Shown here piece by piece: positions 28,101 to 39,274 of a stretch of 64,000 nucleotides of DNA (the first letter of the stretch is position 1; each line of letters starts with the position of its first letter). The stretch spans positions 2,666,001 through 2,730,000 of the forward strand of contig NC_052130.1 in assembly GCF_012273895.1 (NCBI RefSeq), read 5' to 3'. Below the pieces are notes generated by a model, which was given only the letters and a program-made list of their open reading frames with translations, did no database searches and was not told the DNA's origin. A program made the position numbers and the translations under genes. This DNA comes from Zerene cesonia. Its lineage: Eukaryota > Arthropoda > Insecta > Lepidoptera > Pieridae.

Positions 28101-29243
28101 CGCCTGCTTACTTCTAGGATCTGACGCTGCCCTGTCTCCTCCTGCCAGTGAAAAACGGACGAAAAAACCTCAGCGTCTAAATCCCAGGGAAGGCATCCAG
28201 CAAGCAAGCAAGCTGCATCAAAAGAGACTGTGCGATATGCTCGGGCGACTCTGACAGCCATCATTCTCTGAGGTCTTCTCAAGAGAGTGATATTCCGGCA
28301 TGTCAAAGAATCAGCCCAAACAGGAGCGCCATAAAGGGCCATCGAACGCACAACTCCCTCGTACAGCTTGCGACACGACTGATCCGGTCCCTTTATGTTG
28401 GGCAGCAAACCGCTCAATGCACCTGCTGTTCGCATAAGTCTAGGTGATAGACATTTAAAGTGAGGGTAGAAGGTCCACTTACTATCCAACACAAGTCCTA
28501 GATACTTCATCGTCGGCCGAATATCAATCTCTCGAGTTTTACCTATAACAACCCATTTGACAATTAATTTTTATGTCATTTTATTGCAGATCACAACATG
28601 AAGTATTTGTTACCACATACGGGTTTTCTATTATTTCCTTGGAAAGCTATACAACGGTAGGCTATTTAAGATAATTGATATAATACAAAGAAAATTTATG
28701 TTATTCTTTACACAAGCTTCCCATTTCGTTTATATTTTATACATAATATAATCAATACAACCTAGCTAGTATAAATGTGACTTCGAAGAATCTCTCTTCA
28801 ACCTTTCTCCGTTCACTGTTGGACATACACTCCATCTTGCTGCAGGGCGTCCTACATTACGCTTGCCGAGTCGCGGCCTCCACTCTACAACGCGTTTACC
28901 CCTACGGTTATCCGTTCGAGAAATGTGACCAACCCATTGCCACTTCAGCTTGCTAATGCTTTGAGCTATGTCGATAACCTTTGTTCTCTAGCGAATAACT
29001 TTGTTTCGGATTTCATCCCGCAGAGAAATACCGAGCATAGTTCTCTGTTAGGACGCACTGATTGAAGACTTTTGTCTTTAAGCAGTGTGGAATCGACGAC
29101 ATTACTTAGGAGAATATTTTATCATTACTATGTAAGCTTTTTCATAGATAAGAATTAATTGATTTAATCTCATTTTTCTTTTTCAGATAATTAAAACATC
29201 GTGGTCGTATTTCACTCTTCTGATAAACACTTATAATCCATGA
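22118..29243 (+). CDS. Insect odorant receptor (7tm_6), complete, 12 exons
   Basis: Exons: 22118-22180, 22317-22426, 22558-22697, 23068-23220, 23550-23729, 24716-24868, 25573-25696, 26150-26246, 26693-26794, 27055-27143, 28590-28656, 29187-29243. All junctions are GT-AG and in phase, giving 444 residues, the usual size for the family. Insect odorant receptors are seven-helix ligand-gated cation channel subunits that pair with Orco in olfactory neuron membranes. Hydrophobic segments lie at about residues 60-75, 92-105, 155-178, 210-240, 318-342 and 350-368. The C-terminal block (GQSLLDSSKEVAIALYESGW, then FSIISLESYTT and FTLLINTYNP) matches the conserved odorant receptor signature. The ATG chosen is the only one that splices in frame to exon 2. 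The ligand and the orthologue group cannot be told from sequence alone. The gene is intact although five introns carry transposons. Confidence 0.93.
24322..24521 (-). mobile_element. Helitron family 1 in odorant receptor intron 5
   Basis: A full-length antisense copy: CTAG end at 24,322, CGCGG/CCGCG hairpin, and TCCTAC start at 24,521. It has A/T host flanks and is about 200 bp. Confidence 0.8.
24915..25115 (-). mobile_element. Helitron family 1 in odorant receptor intron 6
   Basis: An antisense full-length copy with an intact CTAG end and a GC-rich hairpin. It is very similar to the copies in introns 5 and 7. Confidence 0.8.
25826..26025 (-). mobile_element. Helitron family 1 in odorant receptor intron 7
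   Basis: The third antisense copy in three consecutive introns: CTAG at 25,826, TCCTAC at 26,025, with A/T host flanks. Confidence 0.8.
26352..26560 (+). repeat. Family A repeat in odorant receptor intron 8
   Basis: The 5' part of the family: cgagcacgctgggcaacg, GGGCCAGCTCGCACCGG, ACCGGCGTGAAATAG and the pyrimidine block. The 3' tail is missing. Confidence 0.65.
27446..28529 (-). mobile_element. 5'-truncated R1-clade LINE in odorant receptor intron 10
   Basis: A minus-strand insertion bounded by a 15-bp target duplication, TCTCGAGTTTTACCT, at 27,431-27,445 and 28,530-28,544, with its poly(A) tail (seen as T-run) at 27,446-27,462. Reading from 28,510 the frame encodes the C-terminal end of a reverse transcriptase (KYLGLVLD thumb-side motif, YGAPVWAD) followed by the R1-type C-terminal region (HGCFGKYLCRI, DTAQHTLESCPAWN). 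A frameshift near 27,900 separates the two parts, and the cysteine-knuckle region between them is damaged. The 5' truncation is typical of target-primed reverse transcription. It is a dead copy. The clade assignment comes from family motifs and is fairly sure. Confidence 0.85.
28785..29070 (-). mobile_element. RTE-type LINE C-terminal fragment in odorant receptor intron 11
   Basis: The minus-strand translation gives the C-terminal part of an RTE endonuclease/reverse transcriptase: SLRDEIRNKVIR, KLKWQWVGHISR, VEWRPRLGKRNVGRP. An in-frame stop follows NKVIR, so it is a pseudogene fragment. No RT catalytic motifs remain. Confidence 0.75.
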
Positions 29244-29389
29244 TTTTTTACACATATATTAAAAAACATATATGAATAATGAGTATTGCCACAGATAGCA
29301 TAATACTATACTAGGTATTACTTATTTTCTTTGAATAATAATGTTCAATTACGCTCTTTGCACTTTCTTATAAGCCACTGAAGACTCAT

Positions 29390-29395
29390 AATAAA
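29390..29395 (+). terminator. Candidate poly(A) signal of the odorant receptor
   Basis: The first AATAAA after the stop codon, 147 bp downstream. The 3' end has not been seen in a transcript. Confidence 0.4.
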
Positions 29396-30574
29396 TATGT
29401 AGATATTATTAGCATTTCATTTACTTACTCTACTATGTGTACAATTATTTCCTATACTTATTATTTATATCATATACAGCTGAACTGTTTGTTTGTTTGT
29501 TTGTTTGAACAATGAACACGCTAATCTTCGTTGTAATCTATGTTAACCCTGAGTGCTCGGTATAGGATATTATATAATTCACAGGCATGGACGGGGTGGA
29601 GCGCTGGTATAATTCGAATCTACTTAATAAATAATAGAAACGACCTTTCTTTAAGAGTGCCAAGAAATTCATTAGGTTTTTTCAATATAGAGCGACATCG
29701 TGTCTCGGAATCTCTTTCCTTTACCGCAATCACATTCCATTTAATACCTTATTGGATAAAGTTTATTGCTTACGAACAGGTAACAGTTCATTGAGTAAAT
29801 AGCGCTTTAAAAGCGAGCTAGAATCCAAATCAATCTTTTCTATCGAAATTCCAGAGATCCTCTGTAGGGTTTTTATGATTAAAATGTATATTCATTAATG
29901 TTTTTTTGTCCGTGATGTACATACCTAAGTTTAACATCCATGTAGTCTAATAGAAACTATTTTTATTGTAGAAATAATAATGACGCACAAGTTTAGATAG
30001 AGTTTTACTTAGGGTGCGTGCGCACAAAGAGGCAGCTTGCTTGTCGCCTAGAGTTAGCCTCCTATAGCCTCCATCTATCTAGGGGGGCAAATTGAGAAAT
30101 TTAATAATTGAGACAGTGCTCCGAATTGCTCACAAAATGGTCATAATTGGTCAATAGGTCCGTTATTTATACAGACATTTTTGCAATTATGTAAAATATC
30201 AAGGTCATCCAAAAAATTAACCGGCTCTATTTGATCGTACAGAGCTCAATCAAAATAGATTTCATTTTCACAAAATGATTAACATTCAGTTTATAATAAT
30301 AATAAAACAGTTATTAACTAAATTATATACCACAAATGACTAACACACTAACGACTCACCACGCCAACCTCTCCACGGAGTTAGTAACTAGAATTCTAGC
30401 CACTAATGACTAGACGCAAGCCGCCTGTCTGTGCAGACGTAGCCTTAAATGTATTCGTCATATCTGTTTTGCTTTTCGACAACAAATTACTACAAATGTT
30501 AAAAGTTTGATTGAGAGTAATTTTGCGATTGTCGGAGTAAACAACCAAAAATTTAAGCATCTAGCAACAAAAGA

Positions 30575-30723
30575 CTTGTTTGTTAGAACGCACTAATCTC
30601 AGGAACTACTGCTCCGATTTGAAATATAATCCGTAATTGTTCTTTCAGTGTTACATAGCCCATTTTTTATAGAAGGCTATATGCTTTATATGTACCACGG
30701 GCGAAGCCGAGGCGGACCGCTAG
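30575..30723 (+). mobile_element. Helitron-like family 2, 3' part
   Basis: Shares TACCACGGGCGAAGCCGAGG and a terminal CTAG with the copy at 5,362-5,532, in the opposite orientation. The 5' TC end is not recognisable. Confidence 0.5.
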
Positions 30724-30767
30724 TGCTAGTATAAAAATTATAACACTTCAATTTTATTTTTTTATTT

Positions 30768-31083
30768 GTGGTAGTCGAGCACGCTTCGGCACCAATTGGG
30801 CCAGCTCGCACCGGGGAAGTACCACACTTCCACAGAGGATCGGCGTGAAATAGCATACTGCTGTGTTTCGTTCGGTGAGTGGGGGAGAAGGAGGCCCATA
30901 TCCTTTTCCTTACCCTTCCCATTCGTTTCCTTTATTCCCATCATCAATCCTTCCTTAATCCCTTTCCAATTCGAAGTCGGCAAGGTCTGCAAACGAACTT
31001 ACGCTTCTCCAAATGTTCATGGGCGGTAGTAGCGCTTACCATCAGGCGACCCACCTCCATTGGCGACGGTTACATAAAAAAAA
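30768..31083 (+). repeat. Family A repeat, nearly complete
   Basis: The best-preserved copy: tggtagtcgagcacgcttcg, GGGCCAGCTCGCACCGGGG, GGATCGGCGTGAAATAGC, the pyrimidine block, atgttcatgggcggtagtag, ACCATCAGGCGACCC and an A-run at 31,076-31,086. The A-run end suggests retroposition. The short ORFs on both strands of this block are by-products of the repeat. Confidence 0.7.
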
Positions 31084-33023
31084 AAACAGTTTCTCAGCTA
31101 ATAGCTAATAGATAATACCTAAATACACAACATTTTATATCATAAAAATGTAAGAAGCCTTGAAAACAAGAAGAATTGAAAACAAATTCTATTATCAACG
31201 CTATTGAAATTCTATCCGGCCAGTTAAAATGTCCAAGAACTTGTTAACTTTCTCACTTCAAATTTAAACTTGAGTCGGTTTTATTACTTGTAGTTAGGGC
31301 GGAAATTGATCACAAAATTCAGTGAAAAGTATAAACCTATCGTATTACTAGTATCTAATTTAATATTAGAGAAAATATTTTACGCTTTTTTTGATAAGAT
31401 GCTTTTTAGTACTCTCATATAAAAAAGAACGAACGTTTGTTAATTAATAATAATTAAATATCTAATCGATTGGTTTTAAAAATTGTATTAGTCGTAATTG
31501 TATTGTATTGTTCTTTGTATATCTTTATCTTTATCGAGTTACAGGCTATTTTTTACAAACAGTTAGGGGTAAGGTAATAGGTAGAAGTAGTTGAGGAGAT
31601 ATACGAATTATCATAGCCATAGTCATCAGCCTCCTTTCAAAAAATCCAGAAGTACAAAATTTTGTAATCCTCCGATCAAAACCGCGGGTGAAAAGCTATC
31701 ACTTAAATATTATATGATAAAACAATTTCTTGCATGTCACACACTTTTTATTGTTATGTCATTCGCACACAGGTGTAGGTATTCGATTATTTGTGTGAAC
31801 TTACCATGTGAATATGAAACTGATATACGCGTATTACACTATTACAATTTTATGATATTTATAAACTGATATTTTATTTTCTTGCAAATAATTGAAAATA
31901 TTAGCAATACCTAGTTGTCATTTCAGTTTTTATGCTTTCTTAAGTTATGTTGTTCGAATTGTTTTTTGATCAAAAGTAATTTAATGCGACGAATGTAATT
32001 CAAAAGGATTTCATAAAATTTCCTGCAGCGTTCTTTTTTATAGGTATTTAATTTTTTTGAATGAAGATTGTACGCATAGATACCCAGGAGTCCCGCAAAA
32101 GAAAGCCCGGGAATATTCCAGAATCTCACAAGTCAATAACTACTTAAAAAGCCCGCCCGCCGACCGCGTATCGCACCGAACCCCGAACCGCTTTTAGCGG
32201 TAGCATGTCGCGGGTATTGTTAAAATTAAACTACGAAACTACGTTTGATATTAAAAAATAATTGTCACCATACTTTTTCATAATATCCTAAACGTTAATC
32301 CTAAACAGACCTCGTAGAACTACATTGTGTATTTGGTGTATAATATTTGATTGCTCCGATGGCCAATATTGTCTAAATATAATATAAGGTAAAATATGAA
32401 CAAAAAGATATAGTGTTCGTGAGACAATAAAATCTAATAAAGGTAAATTATCTTAATTCATTAAATTTCCCACTATACCAAATGTTACGTAGTTAACACT
32501 AAAAGGAATAAAATGGGTGATGAATAGGTAGGTATAATAATGCATATATACACACGATATCCACTGGTGAAAAATAAATGGTATGATACAAATATTATCA
32601 TAAAGAAGTCCCGTGTCCTCTAGTGTGGTATGGGGCAGATGATGTACATCTGTTTGACTGATGGATTTTCTTTACGGACAAGTAGCTAAGCTAGTGATCA
32701 TGCGATCACTGTACCAAGAAGGCGGTCAAATATTATCATAGTTTATGTTAAAATTCAATGCTATGAAACTAAAAATTAAATTTAACATTATTTAATTCTT
32801 GAGTTTCAATTAAAAAAAAATCAGTTTATTATTATTTATTGCAATATGAGGAATAATTGTATTTATTATCTGTGTATGGTCCTATTTTTTAACACGCTTT
32901 TTTCTGTGTAAATCTGAATAGCGTTTGACAATTGACATTTTTCAATTTTCAATAATCACTTCTAAATCGGCAAACAGCCGTCAAGTTTTGTTTTTGTTGG
33001 TGTCGGCGTGCAAACGTGTGAAA

Positions 33024-35854
33024 ATGTCGAACAAAAGAAACAAAGAGATAGTACACGATAGCGAAAGCGAAGGAGAACAAGAATCGGGTAGTGAAAGAGA
33101 TTCCGATGTTGACTCTGATGGAAATTATGTAGGAGAAAAGGCAAGTGTAACATAACCTATAGGGCACATGGTATTTTGTGCTAGAAGTTCTGTATCGTTA
33201 TTGTTCATAAAATTCCTGTTTTATTGATTGCGAATGGTTGAAAAACTAATTTTGAAAATTTATTTCCAATAGAAATTGTGTACGAGTAATGTCTCCGATC
33301 TCGAAATCCATTTTATACATATATTTAACTAAAAATATTTTATTTATAGGAACTTCAAACTGACTTTGAGGGTCGCAATCCAGAGGACTGTGATTTCCAC
33401 GGAATAAAACAATTATTACGGCAATTGTTTTTAAAATCCAATGTTGACTTGGGAGCACTTGCTCAAATAATTATATGTAAGTATATCTTCTTTCACACTT
33501 CTAAAAGCTTTGATACAATCTTATAATGGAAAACTATTGAGTTTTGTTATACAATTAAATAAAGTCAAAACCGAATTACATGAAAACAGAAAAAGTGTGA
33601 ATATCCTAAAATATGATACAAAAATATTATAAGGAGACTAAGAATTAAGGGAAAAAACTCCTCATTTGACCAAGCAAATTATAATTTAAACAAGTAGCAT
33701 CCGAGAACCTGGTAGTTTACCTGATGCCAAGCGCCACCCAAGAACATTTTTAGAGGTTGTACTGCAAAAACTTTTAAAGCATAAGAAAAGGGATTGATAA
33801 GAAGATAAAAGAATGGACTTCTGCATGTGGTGAAAAAGATATCCAGCTCCCACACTCACTAAACAAAACAGTAGCATTTGCATGCTACTATTTGACCCCA
33901 ATTTTCTGTAGGGCTCTGGTACCTTTCTCGGAGTGAGCTTGTCCCATTCCTGCCATGTGTGCTAGAATGCCATAAATGATTATATTTTATTTTTTTAGCA
34001 CAAAACTATGTAGGAAGTGTTGTAAAACAGTGCTTAGATGATGGTATTGATGAAGATGATGATGATGATGTTGGTGATGGAGTGTTTGGAGTCACTACAG
34101 TCATAAATATCACAAAAAGAAAGGTGAGTTATGAAAACACTGCCAGTCAAACTGGATTCAACCTTGGACACATATAATTCATATAGAGGGATTATACAGA
34201 TTATCTTGTTCCAAGATACAAACACTTTAGTATAATTATTATAAATATAGATTTAATACCCTATGAAGCTAAAAAGTTGTTCATATTCAAAGGAAATATG
34301 GAATCCAATTCCATATAATGGAATAATTATTCACTTGATAAATTATGTGTGGATTAATCTATATTATAAGAGTTTGTATTTTTGTATCTACTAAATAAAC
34401 TTAACAACTACTTAAAATTATTTTACCATTATCAAGCTTCCTCACATGTTAGCTTATGTAATCACATTCAGAAATTTAGCAAGTTTATTGTGCTTCTTTT
34501 TGTAAATTTGATCACAGGAAGAATCCTGCGTAAAACAAATCCGAACACTGCTAACCACACTGGCCGATGGAAATGCTGATGAGAAGACCAAAGCACTAGT
34601 CAACAAGATATTGTCCGATGATGGGAGCCAAGTGGGTCTTGTAATTAATGAGAGGTATGTTTTTATTCCAACATATTCATAATTTTGTTTTTGTTTTATT
34701 TAACATTGTATTAATTCAATATTAACAGCTGTAGAATGGACATTGTACCCAAAGCTTTTTGTAGTTTTTTAATATAATCTTGATATTTGGCATATATCAA
34801 AAAAAATAGTAGAAATAAATACTAACAATTATAACAACTTAAATAATTTAATTTCGAATCCTGCAATGATTATTTATGTATATGAAACTATTTTTCAGGA
34901 TTTTAAACATTCCAGCGGCAATAAGTGTGCCTCTCTTCTCCTCACTTCAGTCAGAAATAGAGAAAGCAGTTAAGAAAAACATGCCTTATACATTCCAATA
35001 TCTCATTTGGATATGCAAAACATATAAAACAAGTGGTAAGTTGTTGATGATAATAACTTATAACACTTTACTGAGAAACTACGATACTTGTAGATTTGAG
35101 CTTTGTCATAGAATTTTTTTTTAGTACGTAGGTGTGTAGATTGTTATTAATTAACATTACACTAACATTAATTTTTCTGTTACTTCAATTAAAAAAAATC
35201 TTTGTTCATAATTTTATCTTTGACATAATTTGACCTAGACTTGTTTAAGTACTACCCTAATACTACCCTGGGGAATTACAGTGATGTCTTAAATCTATTA
35301 AGAAATGTAAATGTCTTAAATCTATTATTATTATAAGAATTATTACTATTTTAAGATGTCAACTGTCAAGGTTGCACCCATGACATGAAAAATCACATCA
35401 CATTAATACTGGAACTACAAATTTTAACATCATCAATATTTAGTGTGACTTATATTTCAGAAGACGAAACAGATGTGCTTTTCGCGAATCAAGAGGAAAA
35501 ACCATTGACGGAAGAAGCTTTAGCTAGTTTTGATGTGGATGTGACTGAACAAGCTGAGTTGTCTCAGTGGGACTACGAAGGAGGCGCCATGACACCATAT
35601 AGAAAGGTATTATTCTTTTATAGAGTTATATGTCTACTTTTATATTTATTATCCTACTAATATATATAAATGTGAAAGTTTATGGGAATAAAAATTAAAA
35701 GTGACTACAGAAGCGTGGATTTAAACCTAGCATATATGATTGTTATTTAAATTGCTTTTATGTTGAAATTGTTCAATTACAGGTACTTATATTCGACGGT
35801 AAAAAGTTCACCCAACTTGTGAGACTTATGAAAGAAGAAGTGGAAGGTGTTTGA
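33024..35854 (+). CDS. BCCIP: BCCIP homologue (BRCA2 and CDKN1A interacting protein), complete, 7 exons
   Basis: Exons: 33024-33140, 33350-33476, 33999-34123, 34518-34654, 34899-35035, 35461-35606, 35783-35854; 286 residues. BCCIP is a nuclear protein linked to BRCA2/p21 function, genome stability and ribosome biogenesis. The acidic N-terminus (SESEGEQESGSERDSDVDSD) is followed by the family core: IKQLLRQLFLKSNVD, QNYVGSVVKQ, an Asp run, VFGVTTVINIT, GLVINERILNIPAAI, and the C-terminal MTPYRKVLIFDGKK, which corresponds to the beta-type C-terminus of vertebrate BCCIP. The size is near the usual 280-320. The ATG at 33,024 starts the acidic domain; an in-frame ATG at 32,925 would add 33 residues without family likeness. 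The first intron appears to start with GC (AAG|GCAAGT); a GT donor 12 bases earlier (after 33,128) is the alternative. Confidence 0.92.
33690..33975 (-). repeat. Diverged family A repeat in BCCIP intron 2
   Basis: Reverse-oriented and diverged: aagaacatttttagagg, a purine-rich block, cccacactcacta, agtagcatttgc and ggtacctttctcggagtgag correspond in order to family A blocks read backwards. Confidence 0.45.
35652..35690 (+). mobile_element. Helitron family 1 5'-end scrap in BCCIP intron 6
   Basis: tcctactaatatatataaatgtgaaagttt matches the 5' start of family 1, and the rest is absent or unrecognisable. Confidence 0.4.
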
Positions 35855-36042
35855 GCTTGTTGTTAGTCATGTATTGCCTTAAGTTATGCCATACAATATG
35901 TATCAATATATTTTCGTATTTATAAGACTATTATAAAACTTGTATTAAGCTTTTATGATGTTTTATTTCCCTGTCCTTATTCCCATATTCAATTATTTAC
36001 TATCCATTGGGTTCACTAGTCAAATATATAATAAGACTATCC

Positions 36043-36247
36043 CTTAGTGTTGTATTCATTCTGGTTTCGCTCAATTAGCTTACCTAACTGCTGTTTTTGG
36101 GCATTTATAATACGAGCCACCGCGTCGATTGAGTCGATACATATATCCCAGCTATTTGAATCGGGGGCTTGCACATTGCGGAGATAACTCGACGTCTTCC
36201 CGAGATGAACATTTATTTGAGCGTCTCTCATCATGAAGTCAGCAAAT
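36043..36247 (-). other. Unrecognised ORF segment, possible terminal exon
   Basis: On the minus strand a pyrimidine-rich stretch ending cttcccaag precedes about 68 codons (FADFMMRDAQINVHLGKTSS to NEYNTKG, then a stop). It has protein-like composition and a plausible 3' splice site. I do not recognise the family. Upstream exons would lie to the right, where there is a broken gag and a gap, so the gene, if any, is incomplete. Confidence 0.2.
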
Positions 36248-36429
36248 CTTGGGAAGTAAACAAATAACCAAAAAAATAAGTGAGATTTTATTTCTTCTTT
36301 ATAGGAGTACTCGTATCTATTGCCACTTTCTATGAGTATGGCAGCTTCAAAAACAGCAAACTTCCAAATACAAGTCGTGCTGCACCTCAGGATCATCAAT
36401 AAAGTGCCGTGTGTACTGCTAAATTCCTC

Positions 36430-36918
36430 TAGTTTCCTCGATTCCGGGTGCCGTTTGTAGAAGTGTTTCAAATGTTACCACAGTCACGGGGCATGCGGTT
36501 CCTTATGTCCAAGCGTATGAGCGCAAAGATAGATCAATCTGTTGTGTTTCAGTGAGTGCCGGGGGAGGGAGCAATGAATATAGTGGCCTCTTCCTGTAGA
36601 TAAATGCTTCGGTGATGGTAGCAGTGTACTGGGATTTCGTGAATAATTTGGTGATATCATGAAGGCTGGTCTCCTAGGTGCAAACGTGTGACGCAATTTG
36701 TTGCTGAAATCCTCCCATACTGAAACATTATGTTTCACGCTTTGCCACCCTATTGCTGCCTCATCCCGAAGAAGTAATGGGAGTCCTTGCAACGCATCAG
36801 AGTCGCTCATCTTCTCGGCTGTTTTATATACCGTGACTGCAGCTAGGAAGGCTTCTACTTCCTTTTTCCCGTCATAAGTAAAGTTGCAGGTCGCAAAAGA
36901 TCCACTTTTACCTGACAT
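36430..36918 (-). pseudogene. Broken gag gene of an LTR retrotransposon (Arc-like gag type)
   Basis: The minus-strand ORF starting at 36,918 contains a capsid-like region with the order seen in Ty3-type gag and the related insect Arc proteins: FTYDGKKEVEAFLAAV, SDALQGLPLLLRDEAAIGWQ, FSNKLRHTFAPRRPA. After that the likeness continues in other frames (36,430-36,660), so at least two frameshifts break it. No protease or reverse transcriptase follows on the left. A tRNA-primer-like TGGCAACTTCTGC lies just before the start, next to the putative LTR end. It is a dead fragment. The likeness to Arc comes from family knowledge; it could equally be an ordinary Ty3 gag. Confidence 0.6.
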
Positions 36919-36940
36919 TATCGTTTGCAGAAGTTGCCAT

Positions 36941-37016
36941 TAGACCGGGAGATGGTGACACAAATTACTAGGTCATTTGTACCAGTATGGCGGTTCTTCA
37001 GTGGTCTAATTACGTA
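36941..37016 (-). repeat. LTR end, cut by assembly gap; 76-bp copy inverted at 39,275
   Basis: The sequence up to the gap edge is identical, in reverse complement, to 39,275-39,350 (76 bp, containing agaaccgccatactggtac). On the gag side the identity stops one base before the TGGCAACTTCTGC primer-site-like sequence. So this looks like the 3' boundary of a 5' LTR belonging to the gag fragment. Confidence 0.5.
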
Positions 37017-38016
37017 NNNNNNNNNNNNNNNNNNNNNNNNNNNNNNNNNNNNNNNNNNNNNNNNNNNNNNNNNNNNNNNNNNNNNNNNNNNNNNNNNNNN
37101 NNNNNNNNNNNNNNNNNNNNNNNNNNNNNNNNNNNNNNNNNNNNNNNNNNNNNNNNNNNNNNNNNNNNNNNNNNNNNNNNNNNNNNNNNNNNNNNNNNNN
37201 NNNNNNNNNNNNNNNNNNNNNNNNNNNNNNNNNNNNNNNNNNNNNNNNNNNNNNNNNNNNNNNNNNNNNNNNNNNNNNNNNNNNNNNNNNNNNNNNNNNN
37301 NNNNNNNNNNNNNNNNNNNNNNNNNNNNNNNNNNNNNNNNNNNNNNNNNNNNNNNNNNNNNNNNNNNNNNNNNNNNNNNNNNNNNNNNNNNNNNNNNNNN
37401 NNNNNNNNNNNNNNNNNNNNNNNNNNNNNNNNNNNNNNNNNNNNNNNNNNNNNNNNNNNNNNNNNNNNNNNNNNNNNNNNNNNNNNNNNNNNNNNNNNNN
37501 NNNNNNNNNNNNNNNNNNNNNNNNNNNNNNNNNNNNNNNNNNNNNNNNNNNNNNNNNNNNNNNNNNNNNNNNNNNNNNNNNNNNNNNNNNNNNNNNNNNN
37601 NNNNNNNNNNNNNNNNNNNNNNNNNNNNNNNNNNNNNNNNNNNNNNNNNNNNNNNNNNNNNNNNNNNNNNNNNNNNNNNNNNNNNNNNNNNNNNNNNNNN
37701 NNNNNNNNNNNNNNNNNNNNNNNNNNNNNNNNNNNNNNNNNNNNNNNNNNNNNNNNNNNNNNNNNNNNNNNNNNNNNNNNNNNNNNNNNNNNNNNNNNNN
37801 NNNNNNNNNNNNNNNNNNNNNNNNNNNNNNNNNNNNNNNNNNNNNNNNNNNNNNNNNNNNNNNNNNNNNNNNNNNNNNNNNNNNNNNNNNNNNNNNNNNN
37901 NNNNNNNNNNNNNNNNNNNNNNNNNNNNNNNNNNNNNNNNNNNNNNNNNNNNNNNNNNNNNNNNNNNNNNNNNNNNNNNNNNNNNNNNNNNNNNNNNNNN
38001 NNNNNNNNNNNNNNNN
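37017..38016. other. Assembly gap, exactly 1000 N
   Basis: The round number, shared with three other gaps, marks an unknown-length scaffold join. ORFs spanning it are meaningless. Confidence 0.99.
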
Positions 38017-38161
38017 TTTCATGAAGAGATGGAATCTCACTTCATTTACCTCATCAATTTTTCGTTGGTTGTACAGTCTGAAAATATATACACAATGTTT
38101 AATTCGTTAATTATAATAATTGATATTTGTAATTTGCTGTCAGTAGTACAAATACTTTACC

Positions 38162-38397
38162 TGCAAACAAATGCCTCCAGTTCAGTAAAGCTCTCTTCTC
38201 TTTTCTCAAAGATCTTCAGAAAAGCATCCTGATACATATCTGATTTTTGAAGAATTTCCAGAGATCTTTTCTTTCCTTTTCGATAAAAGAATTTCCAGAG
38301 TCTCTTTTTTAAAGTTAATTATCGGTGCAGTACTCTTGAGGCAAACGAAACAAATTTTTTTTACTGGACTGCGAACTGCACTGTTATTTTCATCCAT
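38162..38397 (-). other. Unrecognised cysteine-containing ORF, possibly first exon or pseudogene
   Basis: From 38,397 on the minus strand a 63-codon frame begins MDENNSAVRSPVKKICFVCL and stops. A second frame continues (DAFLKIFEKREESFTELEAF) and ends at a good donor, CAG|GTAAAG, at 38,162. The phrase ctctggaaattctt occurs in both frames, so a short duplication or frameshift may separate them. The CxxC near the start recalls N-terminal zinc-binding domains of insect nuclear proteins, but I cannot assign a family. The 3' part would be in the gap. Confidence 0.25.
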
Positions 38398-39274
38398 TTT
38401 CGGCGTCCGTTCGAACCAAGGATAAACGGTAAACTGAACGGCGTCACATCTCGTCCCTTACGGGCACTACAACGGTCGACTTATTCTAACACATATAACT
38501 ACTTTTATTGTTGTGTAGTTGTGAGTCGCCTGACAAACAGCTGCTTTATACGTGCGTTCCTATACATTATGTCTTACCAACACGATGAGCCAAGACCTCT
38601 ACAATTCGAAAAATCTTTCGAGCAGTGGGAGCCGCAGAATATTATACAACATAACATCTGCTTATAAGACAAGATTGCCGCCACCTAGGTGTTTGAAACT
38701 TTGTATTTATATTCGTTAAACCTCAAACTTACAGGAAAAATTAGTGCCATACTGGTACAAATCGTTCGAATTACGAATAAAATCTTAGGACTTTGAAAAA
38801 ATATTGTTTACATTCGCCACCTCCCACAGGTATGGCATTATCAAACTTCTATTAATGATCATACAGGGAACTCTTAAAAAAAGTTTCAGGGTGGTACAAA
38901 TCGTTTGGCGAAAAAAAAATTACTCCTTTGCAGTGGTATGGCGGCCATTGGGAACTGTCGGAAAAGTATGGCAAGGTGATTTTCGTGAATGGCTACTCGA
39001 CGATGATTAGCTATGCAAAAATTAGCCTGGTTCAAATGGTTGAATTGTTTTATTTAAATTAATATATTCGCGTAGGTATGGCGGGCTATAAGTTACACCC
39101 GAGAAGTATGGCATTACGCTACCGCCTACTTCTTTTTTTCGACTATCTGAAAATACAAGCATTTTTGTGGAACAAATCGTTCGACACTCATTATTTATCC
39201 GACGCGTTCGATTAACGCCCACGCGATTGGGCCGCCGGTGCGAGCGCTATGACCATCATTTTCCTTTTTGCCTT

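Larger units (their letters stand above)
29396..33023. other. Spacer between odorant receptor and BCCIP
   Basis: A (GTTT)n run at about 29,487-29,508, a Helitron-like piece (30,575), a family A repeat (30,768) and a small GC-rich patch (32,145-32,215). ORFs up to 92 codons lack recognisable features. No gene is supported. Confidence 0.5.

Noticed and set aside
32693..32712. Short palindromic phrase agtgatcatgcgatcact
   Set aside because: Only 7-bp arms; not beyond chance in this length of DNA.
36925..38232. Long ORFs of 340-435 codons across the N gaps (also at 43,071-44,254, 51,566-52,675 and 55,963-57,033)
   Set aside because: They consist almost wholly of unknown residues from 1000-N gaps and carry no coding evidence.
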